Assembly (NCBI GenBank): GCA_030068145.1 | Contig: JAPJBO010000877.1 | Location: forward strand, 31,197 to 95,196 | Direction: 5' to 3' | Source of the DNA: Diplonema papillatum | Lineage: Eukaryota > Euglenozoa > Diplonemea > Diplonemida > Diplonemidae | Length of the DNA stretch: 64,000 nucleotides | Shown here: positions 28,181 through 40,199 of the stretch, one piece after another | Layout: every line of letters starts with the position of its first letter | How positions within the stretch are numbered: the first letter of the stretch is position 1 | Program-made: the position numbers and the translations under genes | Notes under the pieces: model-generated | The model's database searches: none | Seen by the model: only the letters and a program-made list of their open reading frames with translations | What the model was told of the DNA's origin: nothing

Positions 28181-28420
28181 ATGAGCACAAAAGCACTCCA
28201 AGCACGTCGTTCTTGCACCCGCCCACCCCCTCCCCACCCCAGCAGTCTGGCCAACTCTCTGCCCCAGTTGCACGCAGCTTTCCCCTTGCCTAGCTCTCTC
28301 GGGGCCGTTGCCTCCTCCTGTGTGCACAATGTCATGGGTTTCTCTCTTCGTCGAGCAACAATAGACCTCGGCGCCGAAGCTGTAGGGGACAAGATGCGAA
28401 GCCAGAGTGTTTGCAGAAGC
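28181..28420. other. Intergenic, no gene seen
   Basis: Low-complexity CCCACCCC-rich sequence with no protein-like frame. Confidence 0.4.
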
Positions 28421-28423
28421 ATG

Positions 28424-28580
28424 CCCATGGGTTCGCCGTCTACTTCATCGAGAGAAGTTTAGCGTGCCCCACAATCGGGCGTGACATAGAGCGTCAAAGT
28501 AGTACCCCATCTTGACAGCAACGTCTCGACGGCAACAACGGGAAGATCATCACGACGCACGACAGTCCGAGAAGAAGTGA
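28424..28580 (+). repeat. Decayed 5'-end copy of the rhodanese gene
   Basis: CATGGGTTCGCCGTCTACTTCATCGAG with the following AGAAGTTTAGCG matches the coding words at 28784-28830 of the gene downstream (MGFTIYFIKQKFSS), and a later ATCATCACGACGCA word also matches. It carries a stop directly after the match. Similarity is partial and by eye. Confidence 0.6.
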
Positions 28581-28720
28581 TTCTCGTCGGCTTGCGAACA
28601 GAGAAAGAATATCACAGCGTGAGTCACGCATCTCCAGCATGGCCCACTGTGTCCCCATAATACCCGCCAGGTCTAAAAAACACCCCATACCCCCTACACC
28701 CTTCTCCCGCCAAGTCTCTA

Positions 28721-29281
28721 ATGGGCAGCTGCGGAGCAAAACAGAATGCAAATGAGAAGCCGGATGAACGTGTTGGCAGAGACATGGGGTTCACGATCTA
28801 CTTCATCAAGCAGAAGTTCAGCAGCGTGGAGAACATCACGACGCAAGAGGTCCGGCAGCAAGTCGACGAAGCGGAACAAGCGAAGCTGAAAGGAGAGCAA
28901 CCCGGGTGCCAGCCTGTTCTCGTCGACGTCCGAGAAGAGAAGGAGTACAACGTATCCCACATCCCGGGTGCGAAGTGGGTGCCGCCGGGCGCTACTTATG
29001 AGCAAGCATCCACCACACTCGGCCTGCCCCGTGCCCATCCCGAGGTGCAACCGCTGTATTTGTACTGCAGCGTTGGGTTCCGGTCGAGCAAGCTGGCGCA
29101 GATGCTGCAGGAGAAGGGCGAGACCCACGTCAAAAACATCGAGGGGTCGCTCTTCAAGTGGGCCAACGAAGGCGGCCCGCTCGTCGACAATGCCGGGGCG
29201 CCGACGAAGAAGGTGCATGCGTACGGATCCCTGTGGGGCAAGCTCATCCACGATGTGGAGAGCAGGGTTTACGACGAGTGA
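28721..29281 (+). CDS. Rhodanese-domain protein, 186 aa, possibly N-myristoylated
   Basis: The frame starts MGSCGAKQ; Gly2 with a Ser/Cys following fits N-myristoylation and a neighbouring palmitoylated Cys, so membrane attachment is plausible. The rhodanese fold runs from about residue 38 (TTQEVRQQVDEAEQ) through VLVDVREEKEYNVSHIPGA (67-84) to the active-site loop CSVGFRS (Cys116) and the final helices (GSLFKWANEGGPLV). The loop of six residues is that of a sulfurtransferase and the catalytic Cys is present, so the protein could transfer sulfur or serve as a redox or phosphate-binding module. It is a single-domain protein of the expected size. The stop is TGA 29279-29281. Confidence 0.9.
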   Translation: MGSCGAKQNANEKPDERVGRDMGFTIYFIKQKFSSVENITTQEVRQQVDEAEQAKLKGEQPGCQPVLVDVREEKEYNVSHIPGAKWVPPGATYEQASTTLGLPRAHPEVQPLYLYCSVGFRSSKLAQMLQEKGETHVKNIEGSLFKWANEGGPLVDNAGAPTKKVHAYGSLWGKLIHDVESRVYDE

Positions 29282-30950
29282 AAACCGGGGGGAAAAACAC
29301 GTCCATCCCCAGGAATGAAGCTCGCTACTAGCGTGAGCTCTGGCCATGCCGGCGACACACAGGCTGCTACAACGAGGGAACGACCAGTGCCATCGCCCAA
29401 GCTGGTGGGGACGTGCTTCTATTTCCCCAGCCAGCCCAACCAACGTGTCTCTCTGTTTCTTATCTCACGGCGCAAGGCACAGGAATTCGCATCACCCTAA
29501 CAATGCAAGAACCAGCCTCTCACATACACAACTCAACGCAACCGAAAGGAAGCGAATCATCCACTACTGCTGCGCTTAGTGAGTCCAGTTCCAGCGCTCT
29601 AGCCCCCCCCCCTGCCTAAACGCCGGTAGCTCCCCGAGGAGCCACCAGCTTTTCTCTGTGCTTCTGCACATTTGCCGCCCACTCTCTGTCCGTGGAAAGA
29701 GGGAGGGACACACGTGGATCGCAAAAAACCCCATCCATTCTTCACCGAACGGTTCGGTGCCGCGTTGCTACACACGACTCTTTGCATTCAACAGCTCTTC
29801 AACATCTCTTGATGAGACGAGCCCCGGCCGCAACGTGCCGATAGCCGAGGTCCGCTTCCGCCTTCCCCTTTCGACGGTTTCGTAGCCGTGTTTCCGCACC
29901 CTTGCAGCGGCAGATCCGGCTGTTAAACGCCGGGCAATGCCCGTTGTTGGTTGCTGGCAGCATTTCTGTCGGTTCCGTGCCATCACAGGAAAGGTTTCTT
30001 AATCGGGTACTATACTATACAGGTATAATCCCGTTTTTCGGGAGCGTGGAAGGAAGCCGTGGCCATCGAAGGAGAGACGCTGTAAAGAGCCCCACGCCGT
30101 CAGTTGCACCTGGCAACTGTGCACCCTGTGCACGCTGGGGACCGCTCCTTTCCCTGTCAACAGCTGATTGTTGTTCCTTTCCATCTCTCTCTGCTCAAAG
30201 AGCTCGAGCCCCTAATATCGGGGTCACAGTTTTGGGTCCTGTTCCAACCGACTCGTAGGCGTGCGTGACGACACCGTGTCGTACACATTTAGACGTCGCT
30301 TGAGCTGATCCCGCGATGAAAGCTTTGCCAAGGGAACGCTGGCGCTCTAGCTACCCCGTCTCGAGCACCCTAGCCTCTCCCCGCCTCTACTCGGCGGTTT
30401 CTCAAGGAGCCGCAGCGTTTCTCCATGCTTCTGCGCATTCGTTGACCGCCCTATTCATTGCAAGTGGATCATACGCAGGGTCGGAAGTCCAACACTCTTT
30501 ACCGGATGATTCAGCGACTAGTCGACTCTAGCGTACCGTGAGATAATCAAACAACGGCGGAAATCATTTGTTGGGTGGGACTTTGTACTTACGTACGCTT
30601 CTGTGGTGTAACGACAACAAGGTCCTGAAACCCGTTCGCAAACTGGTTCGGTGTAGGCATATACGAGAGAACTTGCGACGGAAACCCAAGAGGACTTCAC
30701 AGTCCGAGCCAAGACAGGAATTAGCCCAGCACGCTACCTGGCGCGCCTGACCCAGCGAGCTACGAGAGTCCTAACACAATTTGACGTGGGCGGCTTTAGA
30801 TAGAACCACAACATGTTGCCGACAACAAACAAGTAGAATAATAAAACAAAACTACGCACTTCTTCTTTGGAAGAAGTTTCGGAGGCGGTCGTAGAGACGC
30901 TGACAAAACATGCCAATCCCTGTCACGCAATGCCATTGGAATTGGCTCTT
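29282..30950. other. Intergenic, no gene seen
   Basis: It starts with the 3' flank of the rhodanese gene. Short element-A-like words are seen near 29625-29670 and 30405-30440 (reverse strand). No frame has coding character. Confidence 0.45.
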
Positions 30951-30964
30951 CCATTTCTTAGTGG

Positions 30965-31325
30965 ACACGCGCTGGGAAGACGTACGACTTGAAGGTGGCC
31001 GCCTTGCCACCGCCCGATTTCAGCGCCCGAGCTTCTCTATGCGGCTTAATTTGACTCAACACGGGGAATTTTACTAGGTCAGGACGATCTCAAGGATTGA
31101 CAGATTGAGAACTCTTTCTCGATGAATTGTGTGGTGGTGCATGGCCGTTCCTGGTTGGTGGAGTGATTTGTCAGGTTGATTCCGTTAACGAAACGAGATC
31201 TCGACCCTTAAATAGGTGGGCGTGTCGTTGTAGGGGGTGTCTTTTGGCATCGGCGGCTTGCTGCTCACCCGAGACGCGCACTACTTCTTAAGGGGCAGTA
31301 CCGCCGAACACGTGGAGCTTGGCTC
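30965..31325 (+). rRNA. 18S rRNA gene fragment (copy 3), longest
   Basis: It contains TGCGGCTTAATTTGACTCAA, CAAGGATTGACAGATTGAGA, GGTGGTGCATGGCCGTTC, TTGGTGGAGTGATTTGTCAG and ATTCCGTTAACGAAACGAGA, in the order found in the 3' domain of 18S rRNA. Similarity fades upstream (30965-31025) and downstream (ACTTCTTAAGGGGCAGTA at about 31285). It is not part of a full rDNA unit. Confidence 0.9.
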
Positions 31326-31329
31326 CCGT

Positions 31330-31702
31330 GTAGCAGGCTTTTCCTTGCTACCCATAGTGTGATCCCGACAGCACACACAAAAAGCCTACTACTAACCACC
31401 ATAACCCATAACGAAAGCATGCACCAAACATCCAACCCGTATCCACATAGCCCTTTCTTGCTCTAAGAGAACCCATTCATGAACGGTCGCACGGAGACCC
31501 TAAACCCCGGAATTTCAAGCGAACTTTATCTCAAAAGCTCTCAGCAGGCGAAAGGAAACTGAAGCCATCGAAAAAAAAGAACACCCCCAAAAAAATAACA
31601 ATAAAAATAGAGCATTCCACCCCTTTTCCCCCTTTTTAGTAGTAAGAAGGCAATCCGGTTCTCCCGACACAGCCTCCCGGAGACTCTAAAAAAAAAAAGA
31701 AT

Positions 31703-31734
<32 letters not shown>

Positions 31735-32067
31735 CAGTTTCCAAGCGGGAATTTCGCTCCAGAAAAAGGGGGGGAGGCGTTCCCACGGCGCCGAACCGAA
31801 CATTCCTTTTCTTTTTGTTCGGGGGAGGGCCTCGGGGAGGTGAGAGAAAAGTAAAGCAAGACCTGCCCCCTGCGCCTGCTGTCTCCGGCTGCTTCGGCAG
31901 ACGACGACATACTGCTACTACTAGACGGGGGAGCCGCCCGCTAACAGCAAGCAACAGTAGAGAGAAAGGAGCGGTGATCGTTTAGGTGTGGCGTGATCGT
32001 TTAGGTGTGGCGCCCGTGCGGGGGCGGGCGAGCAAGGGTCCGAGTCGGCTGCTGCATGTGACGCCGA
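31330..32067. other. Intergenic upstream of the transporter, with poly-C
   Basis: It includes a poly-C run of about 30 bases (31703-31733) that makes a spurious poly-Gly frame on the minus strand, and a short direct repeat GTGGCGTGATCGTTTAG (31979-32010). No gene is seen. Confidence 0.5.
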
Positions 32068-35000
32068 ATGTATGGGCTCCACTACCCCATTCAGCCCGCG
32101 AAGGGCCTGCTGTCAAGGGGGTACGAATCGGACAGCGAAGAGGAGGAGCATTCGCTGGACGCAGGCCTCACACTGTTCGGAGGCACGACCACCCTGGCCA
32201 GCTTCTGCCTGGGGCTTGGGAACGCGTTTCATTTCCCGTACCTCGTGGCAAAACATGGGGGAGCTATGTTCGTGATTGTGTACGCTATCTGTCTCGTCTG
32301 CGCCGGCCTTCCCCTGTTCTACCTCGAAGTCTGGTTCGGACAGGCAACCCGGAAGAGTACTTGGCATTGTTACCGCTCGATCCATCCCCGGTTCGAGGGC
32401 ATCGGCTGGGCCAGCAGTGTCAGCCTGCTCACGATGCAGGGCTACTACTCCGTGCTCTGCGGGTACTGCTTGCTCTACTTCTTCTACAGCTTTGAATCGC
32501 CGCTGCCCTGGTCGGCCGACTTGAACAGAACAGGTACCCTCTGAGTGCTTTTTTAGTACTAGCAATCTTGTGGGGTGCCCTTCAATGTATTGTGCAGGCT
32601 AAAAAGACGTAGGCAGCGTGTTTTGGTGGTTGATCAGAATTGGGTAAATGCAAGTGGGAAAACGATCAACCGGCACGCACAAACAAAACGAAGCGCCTGT
32701 CTTTTTTCCTCCTGCGAGCTCGTTTGTCTGTCTTGCGAGAACCAATAGCTGCCTCCTGAGAGAGCACAATTCGTGCAACTGGTCGCAAGTGTGACTCACG
32801 CACCCACGGTCTTTAGCAGCAGCAGCCTTACTATTCGCTGTCGGCTCTGTATCTTACGTTCTCTTCGCAAAAGACTTAATGCTAGCTCAAACACGCATGC
32901 GAGCCATCGTTCTGCCAACACGGCGAATTCCAGTCTCAGGAAATCCACAAATAACGCTAGAAGCTGGAGTTAAAGCGGCCGAGTCACCCAAAAAATGGGT
33001 GTGCTATAAATACCCGAACGGAGGGCGTGACACCCGCTTTTTTAACTCCAGCTTACGAGTTGCAGTCACAATCAGGGCGGGGGCCCTGAGCTTTTAGCTT
33101 GATTGCTCAGGCACGGTTGTTAAAGTCTTCTCCCCGTGGCGGATTTGGCTGTGCTAAACTAGCATGGGTGATCTGGCGCTGTGACGAGCTACGAACAGCC
33201 GCACTTGATGCTATGCATGAGGCAGTGTCCTGCCAAAACATTGAACTAACATCAACCGTGCGTGAGAGGCAAATAAACATTAGATGGTGTGTGATCCACA
33301 GCCGACAACTTAACTTTTCATGAACTTATTAAGAATATCCCAAGTACTTCCCCACGTACACCCCAACCCAAACAGGGTAAACTGGCGACTTCTTGCATTT
33401 AGTACTTCCCGCGAACTTTCCGAGTACACCTCTGGTACACCTAAGTAAAGCCACCGGATCACACCATTAGATTAAGACTTTCCCCCCTCCTCACAGGCGT
33501 TTCGTATGACGCGGAGGAGGCTGCTCCTCGAATGGTGGCGATGGAGTTTTTCCTCGACTCGATCCTCGACGAGGACACCAGCAACAGCAACGGCCTCGGC
33601 GGGCTCAACTGGAAGCTCGTGGTGGCGTCGGCGTGCATCTTCGCGGCCGTCCACGTGAAGATCTCGCGCGGCGTGAAGAACAAGGACGTCGTCAAGTACG
33701 TCCTGCTCGGCACGCCGCTCCTGGTCACGGTGATCCTCGCGATGATCTTCGCCTTCCTCGACGGCGCCGAGGACGGGCTGCACTTCTACCTCCGGCGGAC
33801 GCAGTGGGGCGACTTCTTCGAAGGGCACCTCTGGGCGGACGCATTCTTCCTCGCGCTGTTCTCGATGTCTCCGGGCACCGGTGCGGTGATAACGCACGCG
33901 AGCTACATCGCGAAGCGGGTGAAAACCAGCCACGTGGTGCTCTGCGTCGCGTTTCTCGACTTCACGCTGTCCCTCGCCAGCGGCGTCGTCGTTTTCGCGC
34001 TGATCGGGCACGTCGCGCACATCCGGAACGTCCCCGTGGCCGCGCCGTCCGGCGCCCCGGCGGCCCCGATGAAAAGCCAGCAAGACTACATCACCGACCT
34101 CATGAACGGAACGGGCGGCGACCTCGCCATCGTCGTCGTCGCCGAGTCGCTGTCCTTCATCAACGGAGGGCACGAAAACCTCGCCGCCGCGGCGTACTTC
34201 TTCGCGACCTTCCTGCTCGGGTTCACCACGCTAGTCGCTTGGACCGAAACCCTCACGACGCAGGTCAACGACGCGCTTGCCCGCACGCGGATGAAAGTGG
34301 GGAATGCGACGGCTTCGTTCGTGGTCTGCCTCGCGTCGTTTTTGGTGTCCCTCCCGTTCTCCACCCGCAAGGGCGACATGCTGCGCGCGACGTCGAACCA
34401 CTACGTGGACTACGCGATTGTGTCGACGTGCATCCTCGAGCTGTTCATGCAGCTCTTCGCCCCGGTGCTAGTTCTGCCGCCCAAGCGGGTGCGTGTGTTC
34501 ACCGCGATCGTCTGCCCAGCGGCGTGCGTGGCAGGGATGGCGTGGCGGGCTTACAACGACTTCAAAGGTTGGTACACCGAGGAAGGCGACGAGCAATACC
34601 CCCCGTTCGTGTACGCATACCCGCTGTTCTGGCTGGGCGCTGCACTCGGCTTCGGCGTCCTCGGCGTCGTGAGGAACTGGGCGACCGTCCCGGACAAGCT
34701 AGGGCTGCCGGACCATAACGATGCGACGGCCCCGCCGCAATACCTGTCTTCGGCGAAAAAAAACAGGGCCACGCTCGGATCGGCGGTGCGCGCGTTCCGC
34801 GACGACGCGTTCTTCGACGACTCCGACGAGGGCGACTTGGCCGACGACCTGGTCGAAACGGCCCGGACGGCGCCGTTGGTCGAGGACCCCCCCGCAGACA
34901 CCCCCAGCGACCCTTCCCTTGCGGCCGGGCAGTTCGTGGCGGCGTCGTCGGCGAGCACGCTGGGGTGCCGGCAGAGCTCGCCCGGCGATTCAGGCGGGCG

Positions 35001-36273
35001 CTCGGGGGTCCCGCCGCCGAAGCGGAGGGTCAAGAAGCAGGCGCCGCCGCCGCCGGGGCATGCCGACGGCGGGGGGTGCGACGATTCGGCTGCGAACGAG
35101 GGGGGGCGCCCGCTGCCGCTCCCGGGTTCGTCGGACGGCGCGGGTTCTACCGCCGGCTGGGGCAACCTGCACCAGCCAGCCCTGGTGCTCGCCGGCGCGC
35201 TGTCGGAGGAGAAGGGGTCCGGAACCGGCGCACGGCCGGACGATGAGGGGGGCAGGCTCCGGGAGATCTCTCCGACCACGGCTTCGTCGGGGGCGCCGCG
35301 AAGCGCGGCGTCCTTCAGCTTCGAGAGCATGGAGAGGCCGGCTGGAAACGGCGTGGAGGAGGGTCTTCCCGCGAGCCTGGCGGAAGGGTACCGGTCGGGC
35401 AAAGAGCCGAAATCGGCGGATCCAACAGGCGCCGCGCACGCAAACCACCGCCCGGCGAGCTCGAACGCGCCGCCGCAACCCGAAGGGACCGGCAAGCGGG
35501 CGGCGAAGTCGTGCGCTTCGTCGCCGGCTTCGCACGCGTCGCCGCGCGAGGCGAGCGGAGCGTCGTTCAGCTTCAAATACCCGCCGAAGGCGGCCGCCGA
35601 GGCTTCCGGCGAGCGCAGGAAGTCGAACACATCGTCCACTGGTTCGCCGGCGTCGCCGAAAGACGCCAGTGCCGCGTCCTTCAGCTTCCGGTCGCCGCCC
35701 GCGGGCCGAGCGAAGGGAGCTGTCCGCACCTCGAACGGGGTTGACAAGCCGGCGAAGTCCAGCCCGTCGACGGTCGGCTCGCTGAAGGAGGCGAGCGTCG
35801 CGTCGTTCAGCTTCAAGAACCCGCTGACCGCCCAGGCGAAGGAAATGGTCCAGAGCGCGCACCCACAGCAGCCCGGGGACGACGAGAGCCCGTCGCAGGC
35901 GGTGAAAGAATTCCAGTTCCCGTCGGGGAAGTTCCCCCGCGGCGCGCTGTACTACGGGCACCGGCTGGACTCGCCCGGCTCGTCGCCGGTCAGCGTGACG
36001 GTGAACGGCAGCGCGCCGGCTCTGCGGGCGCGGCACCTGTCCTCCGGGATCCTGAGCAGAACCGCGCCGAAGGCGAGCTTCAAACCCGTAGTGGACGGCG
36101 AGGCGCCGTTCAAGCCGGCGCTCACCGGCCGGTCGACCTGCGGGTTCCTCAACCTCACGGCGTCCTCACCCGACTCCCTCGGCTTCCAGAAGTCGGACAG
36201 CATCGGCAGCCTCCCGCGAGCACCCTCTTGGAAGGACTCCAAAAAGCCTCCAGTTCTCCGCCCGGAGTTGTGA
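32068..36273 (+). CDS. SLC6/SNF-type sodium-coupled transporter with long C-terminal tail, 1080 aa, two exons
   Basis: Exon 1 is 32068-32533 and exon 2 is 33497-36273; the phase-1 intron joins G with GC to restore a Gly codon (LNRTG-VSYDAEE), and the whole is open to TGA 36271-36273. TM1 has the family signature LGLGNAFHFPYLVAKHGGAMF, then TM2 ending LFYLEVWFGQATRKS. TM3 lies at the end of exon 1; exon 2 supplies about nine further membrane helices, including LFSMSPGTGAVITHASY (TM6 region) and ESLSFINGGHENLAAAAYFF (TM8 region). Family members import amino acids or amines with Na+. From residue ~550 on, a ~530-residue acidic/Ser/Pro/Lys tail follows, with four ASFSF motifs (about 757, 845, 883, 922), unlike usual SLC6 proteins. 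Substrate cannot be predicted. Confidence 0.9.
32534..33496 (+). other. SLC6 intron (963 bp) with a small MITE
   Basis: Donor GTACCC and acceptor CCTCACAG. It carries a MITE at 32955-33057 and a repeat block at 33105-33190 that also occurs at 62380-62462. Confidence 0.85.
32955..33057. mobile_element. Short MITE inside the SLC6 intron
   Basis: AAGCTGGAGTTAAAGCGG on the left and its inverted form CGCTTTTTTAACTCCAGCTT on the right define ~18-bp terminal inverted repeats around ~60 bp. A GTGTGACACCC-like internal mirror is also visible. Confidence 0.75.
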
Positions 36274-38380
36274 CACAGGGCGTGTCTTTCGACCTTTGTG
36301 CCCACACTCGTCACTTCGCTTGCGGTGTCGGCGACACGTGGACCTCCGTGGATGCGTTCGAGGTTGACGGCGTCGTGGACCCGCAGTCGGTGATTTTAGT
36401 CGCGGGTTCGTGAGGTGCGGTTGCGGTGTTCCCGGTGGCTGTGTGCTCGTTCGGCGTGCACGACGGGTTGCGGACGCATCTCTCCGCGCCTGCGTCTGTC
36501 TTCATCACCCCCCTCTTGCCAGAACCTGGTGCGCAAATCGCGCGGGCCAGTGGCATCAGTTGCGGCCCGAGTTGCGAATAACGAGTGCCGTGTGTAGTTC
36601 GGGGTTCAGTTTGTTCGTACGTGCCGGGGGAAGTTAGCCCGTTCGTGAGCGAACATGATCGTAAGGCTTATCTCCTCCCAAACACGCTGCCAGCGTTCTC
36701 TTTCGTTTACAATTAGTTGTCAATACGAAAGAAAAAAACAGGCGCCGTCATCGTTTTCTTTTGTGTGTGAACGATGCATTGTTGGTACTAATAGTTAGCG
36801 TACTACATGAAACTTACCGAAGCAGGTGAGTTCCGCCGGTGCGCGTACCTCTCACCCCCAGGTTCTCCACGTCTCCCACGCCGCCGGACATCGGCCCAGA
36901 CTGTGGTGGAGTACAAGCGACAATCAAAACGATGGAAAAAGGGCGCATATCCAGTACGGTCCCGTCCTCTTCGCGGAGAAGGTGATTGCCCGACCGAGGG
37001 ATAGTTGTGTCTTACGTCATTCAGGTGGGTCTCGTCTAGTCCAAGTCTTTTAGTCGTACTCATCTTCTTCAATAGCGACCAAAATAAATACTTGAAGGGC
37101 CGGCCACTCTGTGCTTATTTTGACGGGGGGGGGAACAAAATACAACTGCAAATGAATCTTTCTTGTTGAACGCTTCAGGACAACCCAATTCCTTACTCGT
37201 TTTCGCTGCGGCTGCAGTGGAAAACGGTGGTGGCGGTTTGGGTTGTGTTTGTGGGGGTGCGTGTCTGGGTTGCTGCAACCGGTGGGGCTTGGGGGATGCC
37301 CTGGGCGCAGCAGCTTCCCGTTCTAAACCCTCCTGCACATCCTCGTTTTTCTTGAACGTATGCGAATTTCTTCTGATATCCCTAAAGAGCTTCTCTATTA
37401 TTCCCTTATAGCCCTATTCAGGGAAAACCTTTCCAACCCTCAGGGTATAAGAAAACTACACCATACTTTACTCCAGAGAGTGAATAGTTGACTAGACCTC
37501 ATGAGTTTGTGCTGACCACGATTGGGGGGGTCGGATAACCCTTCCGTGAGAAAAAGCGAAGCGTAAAACCATCTGCTTTATCTGTTTTGTGTCAAGACAA
37601 CTATTCTTGAGGAGTCCGCTGGGCCCCGGACGATCCCCCCCTAGAATAAACACTGAGTACCAAGTGGGACATTTCCGGAACAGCGGTGGCACGTGAAAAA
37701 GGTTAAGCGAAGCCAACGGAAAGCTAGTGCTCGTACCAGACCACCGCCTTCTTCCCCGCAGGGGTTTGTGCCCCGTGCACGCGAAGGACACCTACTGGTT
37801 GCCATCCATCTTCATCGTTGTTGTTCAGTTGATGCTCGTCCGATGCTTTGTTTACAAGCGCGAGCCCCTTCTCCAGATCTGTCCTTGGGTGAAAGTAAAA
37901 AACGAGAAGTCGACACCGATCCTTACGCCCATACTGGACCGTTGGAAACACGCGAAACACAAAAAGTTATTAGACGCGCCCTTTCAACCTTTCCCCTAGT
38001 CACGCCTGGTGGGGTGGGCTTGGTAGCAGCAGCCCTCTAATGAGGCGTGCCGTACCATGCGCCGGGGGGCAGTGCCCCTCGGACCCCCTCGTACGCAGGC
38101 TCAACATGACGTACTCTCAGCCCAAACAAACATTAGCTTGGCCTCTGTCCCGAGGCCGGCATAGGGGAAGATAGGGGTGATGAAGTAAGACACCATGCTG
38201 GGGTTTCCGCCCGCAGCAAACTGGGATATACGGGCACAACACTTGTTTGAAGCGGGCTATAAGGGCACAAATTTGTTTGGGGTGGGACCTTGGAATAATG
38301 TTGACCCGGGTAAAACCTGGGACACCCCCCAAAATGGGGCTGGGTATCCCATGTTTTACCCGGTTCGGCATTTTTTTTTT
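36274..38380. other. Intergenic, repeats only
   Basis: It contains a repeat block at 36768-36832 (GCATTGTTGGTACTAATAG, shared with RRP1 intron 5), a dispersed repeat at 37350-37650 (shared with 14310-14490), a block at 37670-37900 similar to 62910-63080, and an inverted pair ACCCGGGTAAAACCTGGGAC (38304) / GTCCCAGGTTTTACCCGG-like (38760). No gene is seen. Confidence 0.5.
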
Positions 38381-38385
38381 GTATA

Positions 38386-38600
38386 AGCACCTGCTTTGTA
38401 GGAAATGCTTGAGGAGACTGCCAGCTGCAAAAGATCAAAGGAGGTAAATGTGCTGTAGCCCACACGAAACACAGGTGAATCTGGGTTTAGTGGCGGGCGT
38501 AAGCGTTCAACAAAAAAGACCCATTTTGTAGTTGTATTGTTTCTCCCCCTCTAGCCTCCTTCGAAGTAAGCACAAGGCAGCCCCTCGAGTATTTTCGGGG
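38386..38600 (+). mobile_element. Element A, full-length copy (plus)
   Basis: It begins with TATAAGCACCTGCTTTGTAG and ends near AGCCCCTCGAGTATTTT, with GTAGCCCACACGAAACACAG and GTTGTATTGTTTCTCCCCC inside. The blocks AAATGCTTGAGGAGACTGCC (left) and the reverse complement of GGCAGCCCCTCGAGTATTT (right) are similar, so the element has subterminal inverted repeats. The reverse copy at 39980-40199 matches over ~215 bp. Confidence 0.85.
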
Positions 38601-39975
38601 TTCGCGTACTTTGCAGAACATCGCGACCCTGGTGCTTGCCCGCGCAGGGGTGCTGAATACTCAGCCCGACGCCCCCCGTGGTAGGTGCCGCTGTCACAGG
38701 AGGCTGCCGGACCACCACTGGTGCAGTCACGCAGGAGACTCCCTGGGAGACCCCCCGGGTGTCCCAGGTTTTACCCGGTCTGTCATGTACCCGTTCCAGC
38801 TCTAGTCCAGTCCAACATTATTCCAATTACGGTATGTTCAATGTTCACAGCTGAACAGCTGTGAACATAGCTGAAAGTTGACTTCATCGTGGTGTAGCCA
38901 GCGGATAAAGCTTCACATGGTATCTCCAGATCATGTTATACGACGCGATGGTCGGGTTCCATTGAGGTCCGCTAGATGTGACTGTGGAGTTGGGCGTTGA
39001 GGTCTAGAAAACGTGCACGGGTAACTCCACAATCTGCGGTCAACCCTGGCTCCAAGCGAGCGTAGCTGCTGGACTAGACAAGGCAACGTGAGGGAAAACA
39101 TATCATGCAGTACCTCTGCGAGTTCCACAGATCCCAGAAGCACAGCTCCTGAGCCGGGAGGCTGACCGTACCCGTGCAGAATGCCACACTGACTGTTGCA
39201 AACATCCTTGGCGCGACAGATTTCACGAAGTATTGCTCGGGAACTCCAGGAGTATAGCAGGGTCCTACCTTTCCTGACGATGGCATCAGTATCGTTGAAC
39301 GCTTCCCACATTCGCATGGCAATCGAAGAACCCAAATTGTTTTCTGTCGGAAAACCACAGGTGCAGGCGGGAAGGCTGTTAGTAGCAGACCAATTGATCG
39401 CACACTAGACAGATCGGGAACAGCGGCTCCGGCCCATTCACAGCTCTTCCTCCCCAGCCACGTTTCTGTCTGTTGTTGTTTCCGTCGTCAGTCGTATTAT
39501 CCTGCAACTCGAACTTCACGCAAAACGTATTTCTCCTTCAGTATATCTCCCTCAATCTGCCGTTCTTGCACACCACGAACGTCAGCCAAAAAGTATTGAA
39601 ACATTCGTTGACCACACCACCGTTAACCCCATTCCTGGCCGTGGTTTCAGGTGGCAAACTGGCAAATGATCATGATCAGAAAGTCCTACTCGGGCGGTTC
39701 AGTTGCCTCACACATGTGCATGGGACTCAAAGCGAGTGTGACACCCGAAGTTTCTGGGTGGGGTCTCGTGTTCTTCTTCGTCACACCCGAAAAAGCGGTG
39801 TACTTTACGCAGCGCCCTTTTCGCTCAAGATCAGCCTCAATTTCCGAGGCTGGATGCTCACCGTGCAGGCAACGCTCAATTACTCTGTCTTCCGGAGAGA
39901 ATACCGAAGCAGCCCAGCATGGGCGACCAGTATCAACGAATCAATGACTCACCGCTGACCAGAACGTCCGTTGGA
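38601..39975. other. Intergenic, repeats only
   Basis: A perfect 12-bp-arm palindrome TGTTCACAGCTG/CAGCTGTGAACA lies at 38842-38867. A repeat E copy lies at 39600-39740. A minus-strand frame around 38931-39403 has weak protein-like sections but no domain I can name. Confidence 0.4.
39600..39740 (+). repeat. Dispersed repeat E, copy 1
   Basis: It shares CGTGGTTTCAGGTGGCAAA and ATGATCAGAA with 42787-42930 (plus) and, inverted, with 45805-45930 in RRP1 intron 5. Confidence 0.8.
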
Positions 39976-39979
39976 CGAG

Positions 39980-40199
39980 GAAATACTCGAGGGGCTGCCT
40001 TGTGCTTACTTCGAAGGAGGCTGGAGGGGGAGAAACAATACAACTACAAAATGGGTCTTTTTTGTTGAACGCTTACGCCCGCCACTGAACCCAGATTCAC
40101 CTGTGTTTCGTGTGGGCTACAGCACATTTACCTCCTTTGATCTTTTGCAACTGGCAGCCTCCTCAAGTATTTCCTACAAAGCAGGTGCTTATACAAAAA
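39980..40199 (-). mobile_element. Element A, full-length copy (minus)
   Basis: This is the reverse complement of the 38386-38600 copy, running from AAATACTCGAGGGGCTGCC to AAAGCAGGTGCTTATA with few differences. Confidence 0.85.

Noticed and set aside
34551..36036. Minus-strand frames opposite the SLC6 tail
   Set aside because: Shadow frames caused by high GC at third positions.
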